Of a stretch of DNA of 5,634 nt, positions 1 to 5,634 are shown in pieces (within the stretch, counting starts at the first letter, position 1; each line of letters opens with the position of its first letter). The position numbers and the translations under genes are program-made. A model generated the notes under the pieces. The model had not been told where the DNA came from. It did no database searches and saw only the letters and a program-made list of their open reading frames with translations. This DNA is from Rhodospirillales bacterium (GTDB lineage Bacteria; Pseudomonadota; Alphaproteobacteria; Acetobacterales; Acetobacteraceae), in assembly GCA_028870815.1 (NCBI GenBank), contig JAGWOU010000153.1, forward strand, positions 1-5,634, in the 5' to 3' direction.

Positions 1-210
1 GCCTATATCGTCATGGAGTTCGTGGACGGCACCACGCTGAAGCAGGTGCTGGACAAAGGCGAGCGCTTCGGAATTCCCGAGATCGTGCGGATCATGGACG
101 GTTTGATGACCGGGCTGCAATTCAGCCACGGGCGCGGCGTCGTTCACCGACCATTGCGTCACCATCATTGCCCGCGCCCCGGCATAGAAGAAGCTGCGGG
201 CCAACCCTGA
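1..210 (+). pseudogene. Truncated PknB-like serine/threonine protein kinase fragment
   Basis: The frame is open from the left edge, so the start lies outside. The first 50 codons read as the middle of a bacterial Hanks-type kinase N-lobe/C-lobe: a beta-5/hinge segment (AYIVMEFVDGTTL), an alpha-D/alpha-E stretch (IVRIMDGLMTGLQFSHGRG) and the beginning of the catalytic loop (GVVHR, 136-150). In this family HR is followed by D-x-K-P-x-N, then DFG and the activation segment. Here it is followed by an unrelated His/Pro/Arg-rich run that ends at a TGA (208-210). The catalytic Asp, DFG and substrate lobe are all absent, so the product could not be an active kinase as read. The break coincides exactly with the end of CHAT homology on the opposite strand. 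The fragment is either a gene cut by rearrangement or one side of a misassembly. Kinase identity is quite secure; which kinase subfamily is not. Confidence 0.85.
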
Positions 211-2988
211 GAGCGCCTCGCCGCCCGCTTCGCCGCCGCCTGTGTTGCAGGCGGAGAGCACCACGAGATTTGCATCCAGCTTCAGCCCGGTCACGTCGCT
301 CGTTGTCAGCAACGCGTTATTCGCGGATTTGGCGCCCGCCGGGGCAGAGGTGACGATGGCCGGCTCCGGCTGGCAGGGCAGGTCCGTCGGCAGCAGCGCG
401 TGGGTGGCGAAATGTAGAATCTGGAAATTCCGCAAATCCGCTTTCTGCACATCCGGTACGGTGAAGCCTGACCCCAGCAGTTCGTCCTGCGGACCGGCGC
501 CGAATACCGCCGCCGCCGCCTGCAATTCCAGCTTCGCATAGGGCAACTGCGGCAGCCCGGCGAATTCGGCGGCACTTTCAGGGCAAGTGGCGGGGTTATA
601 CGTTTCTTGCGCCTGGGCCAGCGACACCGGCTGGAAATCGCCAAAGCCGAACCAGGGCTGTTTCGCGGCGGAAGTTCCCTGTGCGCGCCGCAGTGAAACG
701 AAATTCGCCGCCGCCGGCACATAGGCGAGGGTGGTTTCACGGATCAGCCAGGGTGCGGCGGCGAGGTCATCCGCGCTGGCGGGGCCGGTGGGCAGCAGCG
801 AGAAGGGCAGCGCCAGCAATGCGCCGGATGGCGCCACGACAAGGCTGTGCACCTGGCTCATCTCCGCTGCGAACGGCCCCAGCGTGGCGGCGTAAATCTT
901 CGCCGCATCGCTCATGTCGAAGGCCGGCAAGCCGTTGGTGCCGGGTTCGATGCTGGCGCGAACGGCTTTCACTAATTTTGCCATCCCGGCTTCATTCACG
1001 GTGGAACGCGCCACCGTCACCTTACCGTTATGCATAAAGAACATCCAACTATCGTTGGGTGTGGTGGTGATACCCAGGAACGCCTCGTCCGGCTTCAACA
1101 GTTTCAGCACATCGGCGGCGGGCACCACTTGTTGCACAAGCTGACCGTAGTTAGGCGCGGCGGCCTGTTCGGCGAGCCCAGCCTGCTGCAACGTAGCGTT
1201 CGCTGCGGCGATCTGCTTGTCCAATATGGCGAGTGTTGCGCCGTTATTGGCAGCGTGCGCCGCCTGGTCCCGCTCCTGGTAAAGGTTCTCAAGCCGGCGT
1301 TGCGCATCCTGTTGGGCGCGGATGGCCGCCGCCACTTTCGGGTCCGCGGCGCTGGAGGAAAGTCGTGCCGCTGCCTCGGCGATTTCCTGCGCCGTCACGC
1401 TGCCCTGGGTCAGCTCCGCCGCCTCGAACATCTCGGCGCGCAGCGCCTCCGCGTGGGTTGGGTCGGCTGCGGCCGCGGTGGCATAAACATCAAGACACGG
1501 CCCAATCAGAGCGGCCGTGCTGCCAATGCGCAGGTTGCGGAGCAGCGCCACCCCGCTGCGACATGCCTTCAGGGCGCCTTGTTCGTCACCCGCTTGGGCC
1601 AGGGCCGCGCCGCGCAGTAAGGCGGTCTCCGCCACCGGCCGCGTGCCGGGCAGTGCGGCGTTGAAAGCCGTCGCGGCACTGGCGAGGTCATTCGCGGCGG
1701 TCAGCGGTTGGCCATTGGCCGCTGCCAGGGCCGCGCCTGTCCTGTCCAGCCTTGCCGTCAGCGATGGCGGCTGCAGTCCGTTATCGTCAGCAATGCGCCT
1801 GGCATTGGCGATCGCCTGGTCACTGCCTTGCTTGTCTCCAAGTTCATCCAGCGCCAACGCCTGATAGCGCCAGGTTTCGATAACGCCCAGCAAGGCCGCC
1901 TGCGTCACCGGGCTGTTCAGTGTCACTTGCGATGCCATCAGCGTGTCGGCGCCAGTGGGTGCGCTAATTGCGAACAGCGCACCGCCGCGCGATGAATCAG
2001 GGCGCGGCTGCAATAGTTCTGGTGGCACCAGGTTTGCGTAAAGCTGGCGGGACTGGTCAAGCAGGGCCAGAGCCTTCCGGTTGTGTCCCTGGTTAATCTG
2101 GTCCAATGCCTCGTCATAAAGCAGCATGGCGGGCGCTGTAGGGTCGCTGGCGCGCGGCGCGAGGCGCGAGGCAGCGGTGAACTGGGCCCGCGCCTCGGGG
2201 TATAGCCCTTGGTCCGACAGGTTGAGTGCCAGGGATAGCATCGGCACCACAGTGCCGGGGTTATCCGCCCCCAATTTCTTTTGCTGTAACGCCAACGCGG
2301 CGCGGTAGGCGATCACCGCCGTCGGGAAGTCCTCGGCCTGGTTGGCCTTGGCGCCAAGATCCATGAGCGCGTCATACTGACCGACATCGCCGGAACTGAA
2401 CGCATGCGCAGCCAGGCGCTGCGCGAGAAGCTGGTCGGAATCCGTCACCGTCATCTGGCCCGCCGCCTGGGCGGAGACTGTGCCGCTCAGCACGCCAATG
2501 GCCCGCTGCATCGCCGGCAGAGCGGGCAGCACGCCATCGGCATAATACACCTGGCCGTCAATTTCCGCGGCAAGCGCGACATAAGGCCAGCCGCCGAAGC
2601 GCTGGGTGCAGGGCAGAATTTCGGCTGGCACGCCGTCTAGAATTCGTGCGGGCTGCGGTGCCTCGCAGGCATAGGCGGCATCCAGCCCGGCACGCCAGGG
2701 GCTGCTTGTGGCCAGCACCGGTAGCTGCCCGGCGCTGGCGGTGCCACCCGCCTGCACGTGGGCGCTGGGCTGGTCCCAACTGCCGCAATAAACATCGCCA
2801 TGCTGGCCGGTGCGTTGCAGCGTGCAGCTTTCTCCAGCGCTGTTCTGGCCAACGGGCAGGCCCACCGCCACGCTGGTGGCTTGCGTGTTGCTGTACGCAC
2901 TGGCCGGCGGCTTGGCGCATCCCCCCAGGCTGAGAGCCAGCAACAGCGCCAGAGCGGTGCCCGTGCGCGTCACACCTGCGATTCCCAT
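1..2988 (-). CDS. CHAT-domain (caspase-like) lipoprotein with TPR-like repeats, C-terminally truncated
   Basis: Continuous frame with no stop down to the left edge; recognisable protein sequence ends near 139. Numbering is from the ATG at 2988. Residues 1-24 are a lipoprotein signal peptide with lipobox LGGC (Cys24). Residues about 45-169 form a domain with Cys55, 68, 108 and 127. TPR-like helical hairpins are visible at about 205-238, 246-278, 287-318 and 457-486. An Ala/Gln/Arg-rich probable coiled coil covers about 537-603. The CHAT domain runs from about 617 with the candidate catalytic His863 (HFATHA) and Cys914 (LSACNTG), followed by GEALSGLARSFFYAGAR and WSVND (946-950). CHAT proteins are clan CD peptidase relatives, usually paired with TPRs. 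The last strand/helix elements of the domain are missing because of the junction at 133-153; beyond it the frame reads antisense kinase DNA. An alternative in-frame ATG lies at 2994, but the AAGGG at 2995-2999 is correctly spaced only for 2988. The gene follows the exoprotein gene directly, implying an operon. Protease activity and substrate are inferred. Confidence 0.88.
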   Translation of the reverse strand, partial: MGIAGVTRTGTALALLLALSLGGCAKPPASAYSNTQATSVAVGLPVGQNSAGESCTLQRTGQHGDVYCGSWDQPSAHVQAGGTASAGQLPVLATSSPWRAGLDAAYACEAPQPARILDGVPAEILPCTQRFGGWPYVALAAEIDGQVYYADGVLPALPAMQRAIGVLSGTVSAQAAGQMTVTDSDQLLAQRLAAHAFSSGDVGQYDALMDLGAKANQAEDFPTAVIAYRAALALQQKKLGADNPGTVVPMLSLALNLSDQGLYPEARAQFTAASRLAPRASDPTAPAMLLYDEALDQINQGHNRKALALLDQSRQLYANLVPPELLQPRPDSSRGGALFAISAPTGADTLMASQVTLNSPVTQAALLGVIETWRYQALALDELGDKQGSDQAIANARRIADDNGLQPPSLTARLDRTGAALAAANGQPLTAANDLASAATAFNAALPGTRPVAETALLRGAALAQAGDEQGALKACRSGVALLRNLRIGSTAALIGPCLDVYATAAAADPTHAEALRAEMFEAAELTQGSVTAQEIAEAAARLSSSAADPKVAAAIRAQQDAQRRLENLYQERDQAAHAANNGATLAILDKQIAAANATLQQAGLAEQAAAPNYGQLVQQVVPAADVLKLLKPDEAFLGITTTPNDSWMFFMHNGKVTVARSTVNEAGMAKLVKAVRASIEPGTNGLPAFDMSDAAKIYAATLGPFAAEMSQVHSLVVAPSGALLALPFSLLPTGPASADDLAAAPWLIRETTLAYVPAAANFVSLRRAQGTSAAKQPWFGFGDFQPVSLAQAQETYNPATCPESAAEFAGLPQLPYAKLELQAAAAVFGAGPQDELLGSGFTVPDVQKADLRNFQILHFATHALLPTDLPCQPEPAIVTSAPAGAKSANNALLTTSDVTGLKLDANLVVLSACNTGGGEAGGEALSGLARSFFYAGARAMMVTQWSVNDAAPVAELQPGHQTVHDPHDLGNSEALAFVQHLLQRGAVHELHDDIG
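133..153. other. Junction between kinase gene (+) and CHAT gene (-)
   Basis: Bases 139-150 serve two genes at once. On the plus strand they encode VVHR of a kinase catalytic loop; on the minus strand they encode the SVND of a CHAT domain's WSVND motif. The shared stretch may extend to 133-150 (RGVVHR against SVNDAA). Left of it only the kinase frame makes protein sense, and right of it only the CHAT frame does. Neither family normally ends here. The pattern fits end-joining through microhomology, an inversion breakpoint or a contig chimera; sequence alone cannot separate these. Confidence 0.75.
139..1140 (-). other. CHAT peptidase domain with His/Cys dyad, 3' end missing
   Basis: The domain opens with the typical pre-CHAT stretch (LLKPDEAFLGI, then a strand DSWMFFMHNGKVTVAR). 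It proceeds through a conserved core (LVVAPSGALLALPFSLL and later AYVPAAANFVSLRR) to the two catalytic blocks: His at 400-402 in HFATHA and Cys at 247-249 in LSACNTG. The GEALSGLARSFFYAGAR helix and WSVND strand follow. The family usually continues for several dozen residues after this strand; these are lost here. Dyad positions are assigned from the known CHAT motif pattern. Confidence 0.85.
2917..2988 (-). other. Lipoprotein signal peptide and lipobox of the CHAT protein
   Basis: The first 24 residues give a short n-region with one Arg, a hydrophobic core (ALALLLALSL) and the lipobox L-G-G-C. Cys24 would be lipidated by the Lgt/LspA pathway. The residue after Cys is Ala, not Asp, so inner-membrane retention by the enterobacterial Lol rule is not indicated and outer-membrane placement is favoured. 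Whether the protein faces the periplasm or the surface cannot be read from the sequence. Confidence 0.8.
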
Positions 2989-2994
2989 GGCCAT

Positions 2995-2999
2995 CCCTT
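2995..2999 (-). promoter_or_regulatory. Shine-Dalgarno-like AAGGG overlapping the upstream stop codon
   Basis: The minus strand reads TAAGGGATGGCCATGGGA. The stop codon of the exoprotein (3000-2998) donates two A residues to an AAGGG that lies 6 nt before the ATG at 2988. It directly abuts the first ATG (2994), which is too close to serve it. The arrangement suggests translational coupling, with a terminating ribosome re-initiating on the CHAT gene. The match to the consensus is only moderate. Confidence 0.5.
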
Positions 3000-5634
3000 A
3001 AAAATCCCGCGCGGCCACGCCGGGCAGCGTCACGTTCTTGTCCAGCCGGCGCCGCTTGCGGGGCGACAGATCGAAATTCTGCAATGGATTGGCTTGAGGC
3101 AGCCCCTCGATCGGGAGAATGGTGCAATTCACCGAGCCGATGGGGCAGCTATTGAACCGGTAGCCAGGCTGCGGGAATGGGAACGCCGTGCCCTTGCCCG
3201 CCGCGGTGGGGCCGGTGATGGAGCCGATTGACCCGGTCATCTGCACCGATTGTGCGCTCAGCACTTCCAAATGCAGCACGTTCACATTGCCGCTCGCCAC
3301 GCCGGTTGCGCCCGCTGAAAGCACGAGAGCCGTGCTTGGCGCGTTCAGCACGCCGGGTGCCGGCGCCAGTGCGATGGTGCCGCTGGAGGCGAGGCTCATG
3401 AACAGCGTCGCCAGCGGGCTGGCATTGCCGAGATAAGAGGCGAGATTCGGCCCAGAATTGATATAGAATGTGCCGTATTGCGTGATCGACGGGTTTCCGC
3501 CGGTGACCGCCAGCAGGGAATCTATGCCGGTGCGGGGCGTTACGGCTGCGCCGGCGATGGTGCTGCCGCTTAGGAACAGCCCGCCATTGGCGCTGCCCTG
3601 TAGAATGAGCGCGCCAGCGGCGGTGATGCTCACGGCATTGGCGACCACCGGGCCAATGAGGGTCAGAGGCGCATCGTTCGTCAGCATGAACACGCTGTCA
3701 GCCATCAGGAAGCTGCCCAGTGTGCTGATATCCGTGATGGCGCCGAATTCGGCGAGCTGCCCGGCCGTGCCGGTGAGGGTGCCTGCCTTCAGGCTGCCGG
3801 ATTCATGGACGATGTTACCGCTGGCCCGGAGCGCCAGCGCGTTGGTCACGTCTGTCGCCCCCGAGAGGGTGATGGAGGGGGCGGTGATCGTCGCCGTGGC
3901 GGCGGTGATCGTTCCGCTGGTCTGCGCCATTGGCCCGGCGGCGTGAATGTATAGAGCGTTGCTGATCCGCGCATCACCGCTCGCGGTAAAGCCGCCATTT
4001 GAGCCCAGCGTGGCGTTTTGGGCGGTTAATGTACCCGCCAGCCCGCCCGCATTGGCGATGCTCGCGTCGCCCGCCGCTGAAACATTGCCGAGCACGCCGA
4101 TATTGGTCCCGCCAAGGTCGATGGAGGCGCCGCTGGCGTTCAGCCGGGCCGCGCTGATGAACCCTCCGCTTTGGCCAATGGTCCCGCCGCTATACAGGCT
4201 GAGCGTGCCGCCGGCGGCCACATTGCCAGCCACAGTGAGCGCGCCGCTTGTGTTGAGCAGCAGGTTGCCCTGTGCCGCGAAATTGCCAAGCACGGGAATT
4301 GTATTGCCCGCTTGCCCGAACAGGGCGGTGCCGCCAACCGTGCCACCATCGCTGGTGAGTGCGGTGGCGGTGATGCTGCCGCCGGTCTGGGTGATGTTGC
4401 CGGCATCCCAAAGTGCTAACGTTCCGCCAAGCGAAACCGGCGCACCGATGGCAAGCGCCGCGCCATCGGCCAAGGTCAATCCGCCGCCGGCGGTAAAGAC
4501 GCCGAGGTTCGCGATGCTGTTGGCCGTGTTGTTGAAAACCGCATTGCCCGAAAGCGAGCCGCCCCCGGTGGTGAGCAGCGCGGCGTCGATGACAGCTCCC
4601 GCTCCTTCGCTGGCGCTGCCGCCGTTGAGTTGCAGCGTGCTGGATGTGCTCGCCGTGCCATTCAGGGCAAGGCTGGGTGCCGTCAGCGTCACCGCCCTGG
4701 CGGAAAGCAGCCCGGTCTGGCTCAACCCGGTGCCGGAGGTAAGTTCGATCACGCCAGTGGCGGCGAGGTTCCGCACAGCGGGGAATTGGTCGCCCGCCTG
4801 GGTCAGGATGATATTGCCCTGAACGGTGCCAAGGCTGCTCAGCACGCCGGTATTCACGCTGCCGGCGCTCTGCGCCACGCCGTTGGAACTGCCCACAACC
4901 AGCGTGCCTGGGGTGCTGACGAAGCCGGTGAAATTCAGCCCCGCGGCGGAAAGCGTGGCATTGGTGGCGGAGAGGTAGCCTGCCTGCGTCAGCGCCCTGC
5001 CGTCAGCCAGGCTCAGCGAGCCGGAATCAATGAAGTTCGCCAGCGTGCCGATGCTGTTCGTGGTATCGTTGAATGCCGTGGTGCCGGAAATACTGCCGGT
5101 GAGCGTGGTTACATTCAGCGCGCCGCCGGTCTGGTTCACGCCATTGCTGTCGGCAAGCGTCAGGGTTCCGGTGTTCACCAGCGCGCTCAGTGTAAGGCTG
5201 GTACCGGTGAGGCTGATGGCGCTGGCCGAGAGCGGTCCGTTCACCGTCAAAGCGGTCGCGTCCGCCAGGCTCAGGCTGCCGCCATTGAGCGTGATGCTGC
5301 CCAGCGTGTTGATGGAGTTGTTGCTTTGGGTGAGATCGAAATTGCCGGTGATTGGCCCGCCCGCCAGCAGGGTGCCTGCAGTGAGATGGCTGGCGGTGCT
5401 GGCGGTTATGCCCGCCCCGCTGGAAAGCGCCAGCGTGCCAGGCGCGCTCAGCGTGCCCGCGAAAGTGATGCCGTTGCCCGCGAGAGACAGCAACTGCGTT
5501 GAAATGCTGGCCGCACCGTCGGCGAGAATGCTGCCCTGGGTCGAAATATCTAGTACCGTGGCGGTGATGGCGCTCAGCAGCGTGCCGGAGAGATCAAGCC
5601 CAGGGGCGATGCCGCCAAGATCCACGACGAGATT
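2998..5634 (-). CDS. TpsA/filamentous-hemagglutinin-like beta-helix exoprotein, C-terminal part
   Basis: The frame is open through the right edge and stops at TAA (2998-3000), so about 878 C-terminal residues of a larger protein are visible. A GTG near 5625 is an ordinary internal Val codon. Composition is dominated by T, S, G, A, L, N and V, with almost no Lys/Arg, as in right-handed beta-helix adhesins secreted by two-partner systems. Tandem units carry a pattern like F-x4-NSI-x2-L-x-F, then LxLADGxALT, then GTLxL, then GxxQTGG. After about 4110 the units become degenerate, with a late recognisable copy near 3750 (AEFGAITDISTLGSF). The last 60 residues are different: Pro/Gly-rich, with the two cysteines and a basic cluster. 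The N-terminal TPS secretion domain and the partner TpsB transporter are not in the window, so TPS export is inferred from family resemblance. Role in adhesion or biofilm is the usual one for such proteins but is unproved here. The neighbouring CHAT lipoprotein starts within 12 bases. Confidence 0.85.
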   Translation of the reverse strand, partial: NLVVDLGGIAPGLDLSGTLLSAITATVLDISTQGSILADGAASISTQLLSLAGNGITFAGTLSAPGTLALSSGAGITASTASHLTAGTLLAGGPITGNFDLTQSNNSINTLGSITLNGGSLSLADATALTVNGPLSASAISLTGTSLTLSALVNTGTLTLADSNGVNQTGGALNVTTLTGSISGTTAFNDTTNSIGTLANFIDSGSLSLADGRALTQAGYLSATNATLSAAGLNFTGFVSTPGTLVVGSSNGVAQSAGSVNTGVLSSLGTVQGNIILTQAGDQFPAVRNLAATGVIELTSGTGLSQTGLLSARAVTLTAPSLALNGTASTSSTLQLNGGSASEGAGAVIDAALLTTGGGSLSGNAVFNNTANSIANLGVFTAGGGLTLADGAALAIGAPVSLGGTLALWDAGNITQTGGSITATALTSDGGTVGGTALFGQAGNTIPVLGNFAAQGNLLLNTSGALTVAGNVAAGGTLSLYSGGTIGQSGGFISAARLNASGASIDLGGTNIGVLGNVSAAGDASIANAGGLAGTLTAQNATLGSNGGFTASGDARISNALYIHAAGPMAQTSGTITAATATITAPSITLSGATDVTNALALRASGNIVHESGSLKAGTLTGTAGQLAEFGAITDISTLGSFLMADSVFMLTNDAPLTLIGPVVANAVSITAAGALILQGSANGGLFLSGSTIAGAAVTPRTGIDSLLAVTGGNPSITQYGTFYINSGPNLASYLGNASPLATLFMSLASSGTIALAPAPGVLNAPSTALVLSAGATGVASGNVNVLHLEVLSAQSVQMTGSIGSITGPTAAGKGTAFPFPQPGYRFNSCPIGSVNCTILPIEGLPQANPLQNFDLSPRKRRRLDKNVTLPGVAARDF
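3001..3180 (-). other. Exoprotein C-terminal tail: C-x6-C loop and polybasic cluster
   Basis: The final 60 residues leave the repeat composition: a Pro/aromatic stretch (PFPQPGYRF), the motif CPIGSVNC (Cys codons at 3145-3147 and 3124-3126), a Pro/Leu-rich linker, then SPRKRRRLDKN and the terminal LPGVAARDF. The two cysteines are the only ones in the visible protein and could form a disulfide loop. I recall similar tails on alphaproteobacterial hemagglutinin-like proteins, but cannot check this here. Function is unknown; surface anchoring or a processing signal are both possible. Confidence 0.65.
4111..5343 (-). repeat. Tandem coding repeats (beta-helix units), five copies
   Basis: Units aligned by their opening block (NFDLTQSNNSI, TTAFNDTTNSI, NIILTQAGDQF, NAVFNNTANSI, TALFGQAGNTI) begin at 5343, 5082, 4815, 4545 and 4329. 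Their lengths are about 87, 89, 90, 72 and 73 residues. Copies share LxLADGxALT, GTLxL and Q(T/S)GG landmarks but are diverged at residue level, so this is an old amplification. The two shorter units lack one block of about 17 residues after ALT, roughly one beta-helix turn. An incomplete unit precedes the array (5344-5634). Confidence 0.75.

Noticed and set aside
1..210. A complete small plus-strand gene beginning with the ATG at 13
   Set aside because: Kinase homology already runs through codons before this ATG, and the ATG sits in the hinge segment. It is an internal Met of a truncated kinase.
139..1140. A type III-E CRISPR TPR-CHAT (Craspase) component
   Set aside because: The protein has a lipoprotein signal and an adhesin-like partner, and no Cas gene or CRISPR array is present. 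Only the broad TPR plus CHAT architecture is shared.
1030..1620. Plus-strand open frame of 196 codons opposite the CHAT gene
   Set aside because: The minus-strand CHAT frame is continuous here with TPR and coiled-coil features; the antisense product is Arg/Gly-rich with no recognisable domain.
4111..5343. A CRISPR or other non-coding repeat array
   Set aside because: The repeats are diverged, 216-270 bp long, in frame and without spacers; they are protein-coding units.
3947..5502. Long plus-strand open frames of about 290 codons each (3947-4822 and 4630-5502)
   Set aside because: They lie antisense to the repetitive exoprotein gene. Their products are biased Ala/Pro/Val or Arg/Gly/Ala strings without domain features, as expected from shadow frames of a GC-rich repeat gene.
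5623..5625. GTG as the start of the exoprotein gene
   Set aside because: The frame continues open to the window edge, no signal peptide or TPS domain follows, and the sequence there is already beta-repeat material. It is an internal Val codon.

Overview
The window is GC-rich and coding from end to end. It looks like an alphaproteobacterium, most likely of the Rhodospirillales/Acetobacteraceae type. That placement is an inference from the style of the kinase, of the CHAT lipoprotein and of the adhesin's C-terminal tail; there is no rRNA or other marker to test it.

Right side, minus strand (2998-5634): the C-terminal part of a very large, low-complexity, Thr/Ser/Gly/Ala-rich protein built from tandem beta-helix units of about 72-90 residues. 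It resembles a filamentous-hemagglutinin/two-partner-secretion (TpsA-like) exoprotein. Its N-terminus lies beyond the window. It ends in a distinctive tail holding the only two cysteines of the visible protein (C-x6-C), followed by a polybasic cluster.

Middle and left, minus strand (about 139-2988): a predicted lipoprotein that starts a few bases after the exoprotein's stop codon. It has a four-cysteine N-terminal domain, a TPR-like helical region, a predicted coiled coil and a C-terminal CHAT (caspase-like, clan CD) peptidase domain. The candidate catalytic His and Cys are both present. The tight spacing and a Shine-Dalgarno-like stretch overlapping the upstream stop codon indicate one operon with coupled translation. 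A surface exoprotein paired with an envelope-anchored caspase-like protein is the most interesting system here: the CHAT protein may process, release or quality-control the exoprotein (inference).

Far left, plus strand (1-about 150): a fragment of a PknB-like Ser/Thr kinase that stops being kinase-like inside the catalytic loop, just after the His-Arg of HRD. At the same bases the CHAT domain, read on the other strand, stops being CHAT-like just after its Trp-Ser-Val-Asn-Asp motif. Two unrelated genes are therefore joined head-on through a 12-18 bp stretch that both can encode. This is either a rearrangement breakpoint or an assembly chimera, and both genes are truncated by it.

No RNA gene, insertion sequence, CRISPR array, promoter or terminator was recognised. 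The intergenic space between the two minus-strand genes is only a few bases.
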